Below, one piece after another: positions 7,197 through 15,282 of a stretch of DNA of 15,669 nt. Position 1 is the stretch's first letter. Each line of letters opens with the position of its first letter. The stretch is taken from assembly GCA_913041025.1 (NCBI GenBank), contig CAJWGQ010000053.1:1-15669 (forward strand), given 5' to 3'. This DNA is from an uncultured Gammaproteobacteria bacterium (GTDB taxonomy: Bacteria > Pseudomonadota > Gammaproteobacteria > Pseudomonadales > Azotimanducaceae_A). A model generated the notes under the pieces. That model was not told where the DNA came from. It made no database searches and worked only from the letters and a program-made list of their open reading frames with translations. The translations under genes and the position numbers were made by a program.

Positions 7197-8870
7197 TCAG
7201 AAATGTGAAGCGCTTAGTTTAACGTCAGCGAAAGCCCAAGCCTTTTGCCAAGCCTCAAGGATCTCTGCCGCTTCTCTTTCTTTATCTTGGGCAATGAGCG
7301 CTTGTCGAAGACCAAATAGCGACCATCCGTTGTTTTGATTCCAGCGTAAATCTCTCCGATAAACTGCCTCGGCTCGTTCGGCTTGTCCTGCGCGCAGCAA
7401 TGCAGCACCCAAGTAATGGCGCATGGGCTGCGCCCAGTCAGGAGGTTCTGTGTAGTTATTTTGATCTTCTATTGCCACACCTGCCAGAAAGGCAGCGATC
7501 GCACCAGGAAGGTCACCACTCGCCATCAGTAACTCGCCTTCGAGTCCATGAGACGCCAGTTTCAGCACGGCCGAGGCAGGAGTGGCTCCCACTCGATATT
7601 CATCTGCGTTGGGCGCATCTGCGATTGCCCTGAGCCTATCAAGTGCTTTTTCAGCCGCCTGGATATTTCCTTTCGCCAAATGCGCACTTCCCGAAACATA
7701 CGCCCAAATACCATCTAAGTAGGGTGTTCCTTGGTGAGCGGGTTCTAAAGCTAAAAGCTCGTCCCATTTACCAAATATCTTTAACACCAGCCACGGCGCA
7801 GATACTCGCTTTTGTCCACTTCTAACCTGATTTGCATCACTCCCCACTCGATCAGCCATATCCCACGCCGTTTGAATAGCAGTTTGAGAGTTCCCCTGAA
7901 CTGTGGCCGCATAACGAATAAAATCCATTGCGTGTCCAGCATGTATTTGATGTGACAACGGATACGTACCAATGTCGGGTAGAGGATAATCACCCCATAA
8001 CTTTGCGAACTCTAAATCCACCGCTTGAGAACGAATATTACTCTCGATGGCCTTCGCATATTGTCCTACACGCACATAAATATGAGCCGGCATATGAACC
8101 ACGTGACCCGCAATCGGAACAGTCGCTTCCAACGCATCCGCAGAAACCAGAGCCCTCTCAGGCTCCAACGACGCCTCGATGAGGTGAATGTGCAAATGCA
8201 AAACTCCAGGGTGCGATTGGTCTTCGTGAATAATGTATTCAAGGGCCTCGGCTACCGGCATCGTTTCTGATTTAGGGTTGCCCTCGCTATCCCAGTAGTC
8301 CCAACGCCCTATCGACATATAACTTGCCGCATAGAGAGCGGCTATATCAGGGTCCTTTGGAAACTCTTTATTGAGTTGTCGCATAGCGCCTAGATAAGCC
8401 TGATCCCGGATATCCGGATCCGGAATACTTGCCTGGTCATAGAGTACGTACATCGCCTTAATCAATTTCGCCTCAAGAGGACTTGCAAGGTCAATGCGTT
8501 CCATGGCATTTTTGATCGCTTTCAACCCCTCACCTAGCGGATCGTCTGGCATCCCAACGTAACGCGAGTTCGGATTTGGCCCCATAGCATGAGCCATCCC
8601 CCAATAAGGCATCGGATGATCTGGTTCCAACCTAGCGGCTTCTTGGTAAGAGGCAATCGACTCAGGAAAATAAAATCCCCACGCAAACCTCAAACCTTGA
8701 TCAAAAAAGGCCTGAGCTTGCGCATTCTTTGTTGAAATTTCACGGCTATAGGTTCCACTACCAGGCACTAAGACCGCCAGAGCCTTATCAGGAACTGGAT
8801 TGGCCGCAACTTGTATTGTGCAAGTACAACCAATAAGTAGGGTAGAAGCCAGGAAAGCTCGCAATAACAT
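7197..8870 (-). CDS. TPR-repeat lipoprotein with His-rich motif
   Basis: I start this at ATG 8868-8870 (557 aa) because GAGAG lies about seven bases upstream and the product then begins with a signal peptide, MLLRAFLASTLLIGC. The lipobox L-I-G-C predicts lipid attachment at Cys15. A longer GTG start at 8942 would bury the signal 24 residues in. The mature part is helical with TPR-like units, for example 'FFDQGLRFAWGFYFPESIASYQEAARLEPDHPMPYWGMAHA' near the N-terminus and 'GAALLRAGQAERAEAVYRRDL' near the C-terminus. Between them are closely spaced histidines: 'LHLHIHLIE' (His225, 227, 229) and 'HVVHMPAHIY' (His256, 259, 263). I recall a widespread uncharacterised TPR family with this pattern; the histidines suggest metal or heme binding, which is inference. 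Probably periplasmic, membrane-anchored. Confidence 0.8.
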   Translation of the reverse strand: MLLRAFLASTLLIGCTCTIQVAANPVPDKALAVLVPGSGTYSREISTKNAQAQAFFDQGLRFAWGFYFPESIASYQEAARLEPDHPMPYWGMAHAMGPNPNSRYVGMPDDPLGEGLKAIKNAMERIDLASPLEAKLIKAMYVLYDQASIPDPDIRDQAYLGAMRQLNKEFPKDPDIAALYAASYMSIGRWDYWDSEGNPKSETMPVAEALEYIIHEDQSHPGVLHLHIHLIEASLEPERALVSADALEATVPIAGHVVHMPAHIYVRVGQYAKAIESNIRSQAVDLEFAKLWGDYPLPDIGTYPLSHQIHAGHAMDFIRYAATVQGNSQTAIQTAWDMADRVGSDANQVRSGQKRVSAPWLVLKIFGKWDELLALEPAHQGTPYLDGIWAYVSGSAHLAKGNIQAAEKALDRLRAIADAPNADEYRVGATPASAVLKLASHGLEGELLMASGDLPGAIAAFLAGVAIEDQNNYTEPPDWAQPMRHYLGAALLRAGQAERAEAVYRRDLRWNQNNGWSLFGLRQALIAQDKEREAAEILEAWQKAWAFADVKLSASHF

Positions 8871-9028
8871 CAAATATCTCTCTTGTAGCAGTCGCCACAG
8901 ACTATCATAGATCTCATTAGCTAATCTCAGCTTTAGCTCCACTAATACCTTTATCTGCTCATCATGTTTATTGATCGTCTGCCGTAAATAAATTTCTCGT
9001 AAAATAGGTCAAAAATTGGAGACCAGTA

Positions 9029-9397
9029 ATGAGCGAGAAACTGTTATTTCAGGGAGGTTGTCACTGCGAGTTGATCAAGTTCGAATTCAGATCTCCCAAC
9101 GAAGTGGAGGTATGGACTTGCAACTGTTCGATTTGTTCTGTCACCGATTTCCATCACCTATTTGTGAGGCACTCTGATTTCACTTTAGTCAGTGGAAAGG
9201 AATTTTTAACCTCATACCAATTCGGCACTCAGACAGCCGAACATTTGTTTTGCAGAAGGTGCGGCGTCAAGAGCTTTTATCAACCTCGCTCTCACCCAGA
9301 CTCTTACAGTATTGATATCAGGTGCGTGAAAACGCCACCTGCGATAGGCCGAGTGGTCGAGTTTGATGGGAAAAACCATCAGGGAGCCGTAGAGTAA
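9029..9397 (+). CDS. GFA (glutathione-dependent formaldehyde-activating)/CENP-V family zinc protein
   Basis: The 122-aa product shows the complete GFA cysteine pattern: Cys11-His-Cys13 in 'GGCHCELIKFEF', Cys31-Asn-Cys33-x2-Cys36 in 'CNCSIC', and Cys75-x2-Cys78 in 'CRRCG'. These bind two zinc ions in the Mss4-like fold. The founding member binds S-hydroxymethylglutathione, but most family members have no proven activity, so formaldehyde detoxification should not be assumed. The start is ATG 9029 with GGAG about seven bases upstream. It is divergent from the TPR lipoprotein and its stop codon abuts the terminator of the convergent thiolase gene. Confidence 0.9.
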   Translation: MSEKLLFQGGCHCELIKFEFRSPNEVEVWTCNCSICSVTDFHHLFVRHSDFTLVSGKEFLTSYQFGTQTAEHLFCRRCGVKSFYQPRSHPDSYSIDIRCVKTPPAIGRVVEFDGKNHQGAVE

Positions 9398-9432
9398 AAA
9401 GCCAGCAGCAACTCTTTCAAATCACTGCTGGC
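9396..9432 (-). terminator. Rho-independent terminator of the thiolase gene
   Basis: GCCAGCAG (9401-9408) and CTGCTGGC (9425-9432) form a perfect 8-bp GC-rich stem with a 16-nt loop. On the minus strand the stem is followed immediately by TTTTT (complement of 9396-9400). It lies 30 nt beyond the thiolase stop. On the plus strand it follows the GFA stop codon but has no U-tract after it, so it chiefly serves the thiolase transcript, though it may also slow plus-strand readthrough. Confidence 0.82.
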
Positions 9433-9462
9433 CCTATCGATGCCAGAAAGAAATTGAGGTCC

Positions 9463-10659
9463 TTAGAGCACCTCGAATAAACCTGCTGCCCCCATACCTC
9501 CGCCGATGCACATGGTGCAAACAACGTACTTCACGCCACGACGTTTACCTTCGATCAACGCGTGAGCTACCATTCTCGATCCTGACATACCATACGGATG
9601 GCCTATTGAAATAGCACCGCCGTTAACGTTTAGATTTTCATCCGGTATTCCGAGAGTGTCCCGAGAATAAAGCACCTGAACAGCAAACGCCTCATTCAGT
9701 TCCCAAAGCCCTATGTCATCCATCGAAAGACCATTCTTCTCGAGCAATTTCGGAACAGCAAACACCGGCCCGATACCCATTTCGTCAGGGTTCGTACCAG
9801 CAACGGCAATACCGCGATAGGCGCCCAGAGGCTCTAGACCACGCTGTTCAGCCAACTTCGATTCCATGACCACACAGGCCGAGGCCCCATCCGAAAGCTG
9901 CGACGCATTTCCTGCCGTCACGTGCTTGCCCTCTTTGATCACCTGGCCATTAGCAAAGACTGGCTGCAGACCTGCCAGGCTCTCCGCAGTGGTTCCAGGG
10001 CGATTACCCTCATCCTTATCTAGAGTTGTTTCAATCTCGTTGACTTCGCCCGTCTCCTTATTCTGGAGCTTCATGACAGACGGAAGAGGAACTATCTCAT
10101 CATCAAACGCGCCTGCCTGTTGAGCCGCCGCAGTACGAGCCTGAGACTGAGCCGAATACTCGTCTTGGGCTTCGCGACTAACGCCATAGCGCTCTCCCAC
10201 GATTTCAGCCGTCTCGATCATCGCCATGTATAGTTCAGGCTTATTCGCCAACAAATCAGGATCCGGAATCGCAAACATATCCCCTGTCTGATTCATAGAA
10301 ATTGATTCAACACCACCACCAACAGCCACGTTCATACCATCGGAGATGATCTGCTTCGCAGCCATACCGATCGCCATCATCCCAGAGGAACACTGGCGAT
10401 CTATCGACTGACCAGCCACCGAATCTGGCAAGCCCGCCTTCAGTAGGCTCTGGCGAGCCACGTTCTGAAACCCTGAACCCATCTGGATTGCCGCACCCAT
10501 AATTACGTCCTCAACTTCAGCAGAGTCTACACCCGCACGCTCGACCGCATGCTTGATCGCGTGGCCGCCCATCGTTGGAGACGTGGTGTCATTAAACGCC
10601 CCTCGGTAAGCCTTGCCTATCGGAGTTCTTGCTGTTGATACAATTAAAGCTTCTCGCAT
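9463..10659 (-). CDS. Thiolase (acetyl-CoA C-acyltransferase)
   Basis: This 398-aa protein is a full-length thiolase. The nucleophile Cys90 is in '[14 protein letters not shown]', the catalytic His354 in '[16 protein letters not shown]', and the second cysteine, Cys384, in '[18 protein letters not shown]'. The 'NEAF' motif is also present. It should reversibly cleave 3-ketoacyl-CoA or condense acetyl-CoA units. The overall character is that of the broad-chain degradative (FadA/PcaF) type, but thiolase subfamilies cannot be separated by eye. The start ATG has AGGAAG about six bases upstream. It stands alone with no hydratase or dehydrogenase partner in the window, and is divergent from the esterase gene across 219 nt. 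A strong terminator follows it. Confidence 0.95.
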   Translation of the reverse strand: MREALIVSTARTPIGKAYRGAFNDTTSPTMGGHAIKHAVERAGVDSAEVEDVIMGAAIQMGSGFQNVARQSLLKAGLPDSVAGQSIDRQCSSGMMAIGMAAKQIISDGMNVAVGGGVESISMNQTGDMFAIPDPDLLANKPELYMAMIETAEIVGERYGVSREAQDEYSAQSQARTAAAQQAGAFDDEIVPLPSVMKLQNKETGEVNEIETTLDKDEGNRPGTTAESLAGLQPVFANGQVIKEGKHVTAGNASQLSDGASACVVMESKLAEQRGLEPLGAYRGIAVAGTNPDEMGIGPVFAVPKLLEKNGLSMDDIGLWELNEAFAVQVLYSRDTLGIPDENLNVNGGAISIGHPYGMSGSRMVAHALIEGKRRGVKYVVCTMCIGGGMGAAGLFEVL

Positions 10660-10878
10660 TGTGTCTTCCTTATTTTTCTAGATTGCTTTTTTCGACTATC
10701 AATTAATATGATTCCATTGTACGGGTGATAGCCGTCTTTATGTACTCAATTTCAAACCTGACTGCAAACTTCAGCCTTAGAGGCTTAAGAAATATTGAAA
10801 GGTTTTGCATTTTTCCTAGTCTTCTCTCATCGGTTAACATGATCCAACCAGAAAGATACAAGTAAAGGCCTGCACTTT
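10660..10878. promoter_or_regulatory. Divergent intergenic region between thiolase and esterase
   Basis: These 219 nt must contain promoters for both outward-facing genes. The left part, toward the thiolase, is AT-rich. In the middle AGCCT and AGGCT (about 10774-10786) form a short hairpin with a TAG loop, and an outer CAAACCT/AGGTTTTG pair encloses it. I cannot assign -35/-10 boxes with confidence and see no coding potential. Confidence 0.3.
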
Positions 10879-11808
10879 ATGGTGTTAACAAGAAAAGAGA
10901 TTGTCCACAAATCTAAGGAAGCGAAACAGGAAGTCAAAAAAATACCCGTACCTGGCTTGAAGGGAAAACTTGAACACCTAAAAGACTTTGCTTCTGAACT
11001 TATTCGACCTCGTCCTATCGACATCTGGCTTCCAGAAAATTATGAAGCCGAATCTGCTGATCACTTTCCAGTGATTTACATGCACGACGGACAAATGATA
11101 TTTCACCACGAGGAGTCTTCTTTGGCAGGAATGGACTTGTTCTGGGATGTCGATAAAACAATCACAAAACTCACGAATGAGAAAAAAATCAGGCCTGCCA
11201 TCGTGGTCGCTGTGTGGATGTCGGACTGGGCCAAAGGAGCCCGCGGGGCCGAATTCATGCCACAGAAGGTAGTGCCGAGCGAGGTTTGGAAAGAAATGCT
11301 CAAAGACTCCGATAGTTTCGCAACAGAAGTAGGTGGGGAATCTATATCTTCTGACAACTATCTCAGATTTTTTGTCGAGGAACTCAAACCCTTTGTCGAC
11401 AACAATTATCGGACGCTCACGGGAAAAGAAGAGACTTTTATTGCGGGATCCAGCATGGGCGGCTTGATTTCAGCCTACGCAATAGCTGAGTATCCCGAAA
11501 TTTTTGGAGGAGCTGCCTGCTTGTCTACGGATTGGTCAATAGCGGACGGCCTTGCTGTAGACTGGTTCAACAAGAATTGGCCCTCAGCGGGTGAGAATCG
11601 CGTCTATTTCGATTATGGAACAGAAACCTTTGATGCTCTCTATGAGCCTTATCAGTTAGAGATGGACAAAGTGATGCGTAAGCATGGCTACCTGCAGGGC
11701 GAGGACTGGATTACTCGCCGTTTCGAGGGAGATGATCATCACCCTAAAGCTTGGAGAGAACGCTTTCATATTCCGTTAGAATTTCTACTAGGAACCAACA
11801 ACCAATAA
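10879..11808 (+). CDS. Alpha/beta-hydrolase esterase, Fes/YieL (esterase D) family
   Basis: This 309-aa protein has the alpha/beta-hydrolase nucleophile elbow Gly190-Ser-Ser192-Met-Gly-Gly in 'FIAGSSMGGLISAYAIAEYP', preceded by 'FPVIYMHDGQMIF' and 'RPAIVVAVWM', which fit the putative-esterase family that includes enterobactin esterases and YieL. The acid is probably an Asp near 250, and the catalytic His is 287 or 288 in 'DDHHPKAWRERF'. There is no signal peptide, so it should act in the cytoplasm. The substrate is unknown; carbohydrate esters or siderophore-like esters are the known range of the family. Its first 40 residues are charged and extend beyond the core. The start ATG has AAAGG about ten bases upstream. 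Confidence 0.87.
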   Translation: MVLTRKEIVHKSKEAKQEVKKIPVPGLKGKLEHLKDFASELIRPRPIDIWLPENYEAESADHFPVIYMHDGQMIFHHEESSLAGMDLFWDVDKTITKLTNEKKIRPAIVVAVWMSDWAKGARGAEFMPQKVVPSEVWKEMLKDSDSFATEVGGESISSDNYLRFFVEELKPFVDNNYRTLTGKEETFIAGSSMGGLISAYAIAEYPEIFGGAACLSTDWSIADGLAVDWFNKNWPSAGENRVYFDYGTETFDALYEPYQLEMDKVMRKHGYLQGEDWITRRFEGDDHHPKAWRERFHIPLEFLLGTNNQ

Positions 11809-11844
11809 AAAATCGTTAAAGCAAAGCAGTCTTGCCAGCGAGGC

Positions 11845-12501
11845 CTAGCTTTCTTTTTGCGCCAAAAGAACGGAGGACATTCCACAGTCAGGGTCGTTAG
11901 GCACAAAGTCTAAAACTCGCATATGCAGGTTCGTTAGTATTTTTTCGTAAGTCTCAAACGAAAAACTCGCATGATAAATCTCTTCCGCTCCAACTCGACC
12001 TACCACTTCGCCATAATGATCGCCCACTGTTACTAAAAGGACACCCTCTGGCTGAAGATGTTCTGAAAGTTTGTGAAGAGTTAACTCTTGGTCATCATGG
12101 TTTAAATGAAAAAAACTGTGCCAGGCGATAATTCCGTCGAACCTAGTGCTTAGAGAAAGTATCCGCATGTCCATCTCATGCCAATAATGATCCGGAAATC
12201 GTCCCCGAATAATTTCAAGCATAGTCCTGGAAAAATCTAGCCCCTCTACTTCGAACCCCTTGCTAATCAAATACCGAGCGATGGGTTCACCAGCTCCACA
12301 ACCGACATCAAGAACTTTCGCACTTTTTGGTAATAGGTCAGAAAATCGGTCTAGCCAGCTTTTTTCCTCAAGCCTCTTTGAACGCTCACTGTCAAATAGT
12401 CTGGCATTTCGCTCATAAATACCTCGCGTATTTTTCTCTAGTGTATTCAATAGCCTTTTATCGATCACATCATCCTCTACAGAAACTGCCCAGGAAATCA
12501 C
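11845..12501 (-). CDS. SAM-dependent methyltransferase (class I)
   Basis: This product (218 aa from the longest start) has the Rossmann methyltransferase motif I 'VLDVGCGAGEPIARYL' (63-78), the acidic end of strand 2 in 'VEGLDFS' (86-91) and a motif-III/IV-like 'FDGIIAWHSFFHL'. It should bind S-adenosylmethionine; the methyl acceptor cannot be told. The longest start is a GTG at 12501. A GTG at 12466-12468 with GAGGA just upstream is at least as likely and would give 207 aa; the motif region is unaffected. It converges with the esterase gene (36-nt gap) and is divergent from the small membrane-protein cassette. Confidence 0.85.
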   Translation of the reverse strand: MISWAVSVEDDVIDKRLLNTLEKNTRGIYERNARLFDSERSKRLEEKSWLDRFSDLLPKSAKVLDVGCGAGEPIARYLISKGFEVEGLDFSRTMLEIIRGRFPDHYWHEMDMRILSLSTRFDGIIAWHSFFHLNHDDQELTLHKLSEHLQPEGVLLVTVGDHYGEVVGRVGAEEIYHASFSFETYEKILTNLHMRVLDFVPNDPDCGMSSVLLAQKES

Positions 12502-12543
12502 CTAAAAGATAGCCTCACCCTCAATAAATGAGAAGACCCAGCA

Positions 12544-12590
12544 ATGTAACCTTTACTTCACATTTTCTTGATGTTAAGTTCACGTTACAT
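12544..12590. repeat. Inverted repeat ATGTAAC-N33-GTTACAT, possible operator
   Basis: ATGTAAC (12544-12550) and GTTACAT (12584-12590) are a perfect 7-bp inverted pair with 33 nt between, ending 20 nt before the first gene of the HTH cassette and lying in the divergent spacer to the methyltransferase. TTCAC also occurs twice inside it (12557-12561 and 12579-12583). It would suit binding by the small regulator encoded third in the cassette, but that is inference. Confidence 0.35.
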
Positions 12591-12610
12591 ATTCAAACGA
12601 GTTGATCATC

Positions 12611-13000
12611 ATGGATCTAATCATCCCAATCATGGGCATACTGGCCGGCATCATTATCCCAATTGCTGTATTTGTCTGGCTTTATTTCGAAGAAAAAGGC
12701 AAAAGAGAAACCGCACTCGAAATAGCCAAGCACCTGCAAGATCCCACCAAGGTCGAAGAGCTGATGAGCATTTTTGAAGAAAGAAAGAAAGAGCCGGTAG
12801 ATTACAGACGAGGAGGAGTCATTACGCTTTTTGTTGGAATAGGCATATACCTCCTAGGTGTAAGCAAGATGGGGTCCTTCTTCGAAGGCATCGGGCTTTT
12901 GGTCGGCTCAATCGGCATAGGGTGTGTTATCGCAGGATATTTTTATCCCAACACCAGCGAGGAGCTCACCAATGCTGTGGAAGAATTCGAGAGAAAGTAA
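12611..13000 (+). CDS. Small membrane protein, DUF6249-like
   Basis: I start this at ATG 12611 (129 aa). The product begins with a hydrophobic helix (about 3-25, 'GILAGIIIPIAVFVWLYF'), then a charged stretch of about 40 residues rich in Lys/Glu ('EEKGKRETALEIAKHLQ', 'EELMSIFEERKKE'), then two closely spaced transmembrane helices (about 70-87 and 93-115), and a short acidic tail. The layout matches small DUF6249-type proteins of unknown function. An in-frame TTG three codons earlier is possible but less likely. It is first of three tightly spaced genes; the next begins six bases after its stop. Confidence 0.72.
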   Translation: MDLIIPIMGILAGIIIPIAVFVWLYFEEKGKRETALEIAKHLQDPTKVEELMSIFEERKKEPVDYRRGGVITLFVGIGIYLLGVSKMGSFFEGIGLLVGSIGIGCVIAGYFYPNTSEELTNAVEEFERK

Positions 13001-13006
13001 CTAACA

Positions 13007-13255
13007 ATGAAATCGAATTTATCAAACCACTGGACAGAACTTTCACATGTAATCGGCGTTGGCACAGGGTTTTTAATCTTTTATCTAGCCCATACTTTGG
13101 GCTACGCATGGGAATTGAGTTTCTCGATGGCTTTTACGTTGGGCTTTTTCACCAGCACCTTGTCGAGCTATAACTTGAGTCAGAGATTCGGTCGGGAAGA
13201 AGCCGGGAATCTGTCCCAAGCGATCGAAAATTTTGAAAAACCCGAGAGAAGTTAA
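13007..13255 (+). CDS. Small two-helix membrane protein
   Basis: The 82-aa product has a short polar N-terminus, two predicted membrane helices (about 14-31, 'IGVGTGFLIFYLAHTLGY', and 35-53), and a charged C-terminus 'REEAGNLSQAIENFEKPERS'. That tail resembles the end of the preceding protein ('TNAVEEFERK'), so the two may be related in part. I do not recognise a named family. Tight spacing (6 nt from the gene before, 3 nt to the gene after) argues for one transcript and related function, possibly a membrane partner of the regulator that follows. Confidence 0.65.
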   Translation: MKSNLSNHWTELSHVIGVGTGFLIFYLAHTLGYAWELSFSMAFTLGFFTSTLSSYNLSQRFGREEAGNLSQAIENFEKPERS

Positions 13256-13258
13256 GAC

Positions 13259-13471
13259 TTGGGAAAGAACCATAAGAAACTTTCGAATGAACTTGAAGAG
13301 TTCAGAAAAGCCGCGGGGTTAACCCAACAACAATTGTCAGAAAGCGCGGGGGTCTCAAGAAAAAGTATCAACGCAATCGAAAATGGCGTTTATATACCCT
13401 CTACCGTTCTCTCACTAAAAATCGCGAAAACTCTTAATTGCTCGGTAGAAGATCTGTTTCAGTTACCCTAG
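13259..13471 (+). CDS. Cro/CI (XRE) family helix-turn-helix regulator
   Basis: The 70-aa protein is almost entirely a five-helix XRE domain: 'AGLTQQQLSESAGVSRKSINAIENG' (19-43) carries the helix-turn-helix, and the C-terminal 'SLKIAKTLNCSVEDLFQL' closes the fold. It belongs with the short YozG-like regulators that often sit beside small membrane proteins. The start is a TTG (13259-13261) with GAGAGAAG about eight bases upstream; I see no ATG that would keep the domain whole. It follows the two-helix membrane protein by only 3 nt. It may bind its own promoter region (see the dyad at 12544-12590). Confidence 0.87.
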   Translation: MGKNHKKLSNELEEFRKAAGLTQQQLSESAGVSRKSINAIENGVYIPSTVLSLKIAKTLNCSVEDLFQLP

Positions 13472-13521
13472 GACTCGCAGGATATTGTCTAGCTGAAAAA
13501 TGCGAAGCCAAAGAGGTATCT

Positions 13522-13956
13522 TTACTCTCTTTTAGAAAGCCGAAACAAAAAAGTTTCCGAATAATTTTCGTTACGAGGACGATTCCCGTACTTTTCTTCC
13601 CACGCAACCGCGAACTTTTTAAAAAAATCAGCATTCAGAATTCGTTGTGCTTTCAACTTGTAGATACTATTCCCGGATTTAAGGACGACTCGAGGATCCG
13701 ACTCTATATTTTTAACCCAAGCTGCATAATTATCGCCTGCGTATACGTAAGGCTGATTTTCTATATTAACAATCCACAAATTGACCGAATAAGGTTCTGT
13801 AGGGTTCGTCTCTAACTGAATAATCTGGCGCTCAATTATTGTTTCCCAATAGTCAGGGTATTCCTCGTTTTGTCCGCTTAGTTTTCCGCTGCTGAACGGT
13901 AGGTAATGGCATCCAACAAATAGTAACAACCAAGGAAGAAAATATAGGGTTCTCAT
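13522..13956 (-). CDS. Lipoprotein resembling flavin split-barrel (nitroreductase/PNPOx-like) proteins
   Basis: The 144-aa product begins with a lipoprotein-type signal, MRTLYFLPWLLLFVGC, with Cys16 as the likely lipidated residue (Phe at -3 is slightly unusual). The body 'VNLWIVNIENQPYVYAGDNYAAWVKNIESDPRVVLKSGN' resembles the split-barrel proteins that bind FMN or deazaflavin, where a strand-turn-strand is followed by 'W..NL..DPRV'. These are normally cytoplasmic; a lipid-anchored version would be unusual. Flavin binding is not proven and key residues cannot be confirmed by eye. The sequence upstream of the ATG is AT-rich with no clear ribosome site. It converges with the HTH cassette. Confidence 0.6.
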   Translation of the reverse strand: MRTLYFLPWLLLFVGCHYLPFSSGKLSGQNEEYPDYWETIIERQIIQLETNPTEPYSVNLWIVNIENQPYVYAGDNYAAWVKNIESDPRVVLKSGNSIYKLKAQRILNADFFKKFAVAWEEKYGNRPRNENYSETFLFRLSKRE

Positions 13957-14056
13957 AAAATCACGAATTAGTTTTAAGGTAAGATTAATGGACGCTTAAA
14001 TTTTTTTAAAGGTAGGCGAGAAAGATTGAAAACAGATCTAACGAAATTTTAAGAAT

Positions 14057-14671
14057 ATGTTCGTCTTGTTACCGATTCACATCTTATCCGGCGCGCTCGC
14101 TCTCGTTAGTGCTGCAGTCGCACTCTACTCTGTAAAAGGCAAAAGAACACACATCCTCTCCGGAAAAATCTACTTTTGGAGTATGGTAACTATCTTCCTG
14201 ACCGCAATCCCTATGTCGATCGCCAGCAGTAATATTTTTTTATTCCTTATAGCAATCTTTTCTTTTTATCTCGCATTTGCGGGGATGCGGTTTGCCAGAA
14301 ACAGAAATGGCGTTCCAACCAGGTCAGACTGGCTCGCCGTCTTTTCAATGATGTTATCCGGAATAGGCATGTGGATTTTGGCAGCATTCTATTTAGCCAA
14401 CGAGAATTCTCAGTCCATAGTACTCATTGTCTTTGGTTTTTTAGCGATTTCTATTGGCTATGCAGACTACAAAAGTCATAAAGATGAATCAGCGACTGGA
14501 AAACCAAGAATTGCCAAACACTTAACCAACATGCTTGGAGGAACTATAGCCGTTGTGACCGCCGTTTTAGTGGTCAACCCCCCTTTCGACCCGGAATGGG
14601 TTTGGTGGGTCTTACCAACGACCGCCATTACTCCGATAATCTTCTGGTGGAACAAAAAAACACTTCTCTGA
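14057..14671 (+). CDS. Multi-pass membrane protein with HILSG motifs (DUF2306-like)
   Basis: The 204-aa product is strongly hydrophobic with six or seven predicted membrane helices (about 4-24, 38-57, 60-77, 93-113, 119-137, 158-172, 180-197). 'HILSG' occurs twice, at residues 8-12 and 32-36, at the two ends of the first helix, and a further His sits in 'RIAKHLTNMLGG' (153). Paired histidines beside helices recall small membrane proteins such as DUF2306 that may hold a heme or metal, but that is inference. I do not recognise a function. It is a single gene, flanked by a minus-strand gene on each side. Confidence 0.6.
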   Translation: MFVLLPIHILSGALALVSAAVALYSVKGKRTHILSGKIYFWSMVTIFLTAIPMSIASSNIFLFLIAIFSFYLAFAGMRFARNRNGVPTRSDWLAVFSMMLSGIGMWILAAFYLANENSQSIVLIVFGFLAISIGYADYKSHKDESATGKPRIAKHLTNMLGGTIAVVTAVLVVNPPFDPEWVWWVLPTTAITPIIFWWNKKTLL

Positions 14672-14714
14672 AACCCAAGTCTCGGATAAAAGCAATTTCG
14701 GAAGCGTTGTGAGC

Positions 14715-15029
14715 TTACTCAGAAGAAGTTTCTTCTTTAACCTCTGTCTCGACTGGTGCTTCTTCTGCTGCAGCGGTGACTTTTGATTTATTACCGAATC
14801 GTTTTCTGAATCTATCGATCCTACCACCCGTATCTACAAGCTTTTGCTTGCCTGTATAAAATGGATGGGAAGCAGAGGACACATCAAGAGGGCAATAAGG
14901 ATAGGTGTTTCCATCTGTCCATTCTTTAGTTTGATCTGTTTGCAGAGTGGAACGAACTAAGAAGTATGCATCCACACTCGTGTCATGAAACAAAACTTCT
15001 CTGTATTCTGGATGTATATCTTTTCTCAC
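14715..15029 (-). CDS. rpmE2: Ribosomal protein L31, type B (zinc-independent)
   Basis: The product (104 aa) begins [15 protein letters not shown] and carries the L31 signature '[28 protein letters not shown]'. It lacks the four-cysteine zinc site of type A L31 and has only one Cys, so it is the zinc-free type B paralogue, which in other bacteria replaces the zinc form under zinc limitation through Zur control. No Zur box is evident upstream. Compared with usual type B proteins (about 85 aa) it has an extra acidic tail, '[16 protein letters not shown]'. The start is a GTG (15027-15029) with a weak ribosome site. It is a large-subunit protein at the L5/central protuberance region. Confidence 0.93.
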   Translation of the reverse strand: MRKDIHPEYREVLFHDTSVDAYFLVRSTLQTDQTKEWTDGNTYPYCPLDVSSASHPFYTGKQKLVDTGGRIDRFRKRFGNKSKVTAAAEEAPVETEVKEETSSE

Positions 15030-15170
15030 TTGACAATCTTGAATTTAAAAAACAGGCGCGAACTATACCAGATAGACAAAAGGAAGTAAGAGCAATGTGA
15101 TGCCTATCGAATTACCTTCCCTACCTCACTTTCGTTCCCATTTAATAGTAAACACAACTCCAACCTGAAT

Positions 15171-15197
15171 AAAAACGGAGTTCCCCCCGGACTTCCC
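15171..15197 (-). terminator. Possible intrinsic terminator after cytochrome b561
   Basis: On the minus strand an imperfect GC-rich hairpin (complement of 15177-15197, loop GGGG) is followed by TTTTT (complement of 15171-15175). It lies about 80 nt past the cytochrome b561 stop and upstream of L31. The stem is broken by mismatches or a bulge, so this is tentative. Confidence 0.35.
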
Positions 15198-15254
15198 ACC
15201 AGTTTCCTAATTGATACTTTTCTGTTTTTTTGGTTAAGGCTCTTCTTGTATGAC

Positions 15255-15282
15255 TCTTAAAAAGTAATCGTTACTTTTAAGA
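15255..15282. repeat. AT-rich hairpin at the cytochrome b561 stop
   Basis: TCTTAAAAAGTAA (15255-15267) and TTACTTTTAAGA (15271-15282) form a near-perfect stem with one bulged A and a TCG loop. The b561 stop (15277-15279) lies within it. No U-tract follows on the minus strand, so it is more likely a 3'-end stabilising or processing structure than an intrinsic terminator. Confidence 0.45.

Noticed and set aside
6370..8270. Several opposite-strand or shifted open frames across the GNAT and TPR genes
   Set aside because: They overlap well-supported genes, have low-complexity or unrecognisable products and no ribosome sites.
8942..9028. Promoter for the GFA gene (TTGATC at 8971 with TAAAAT at 9000)
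   Set aside because: The spacing of 23 nt is too long for a normal sigma-70 promoter, and other pairings are weaker.
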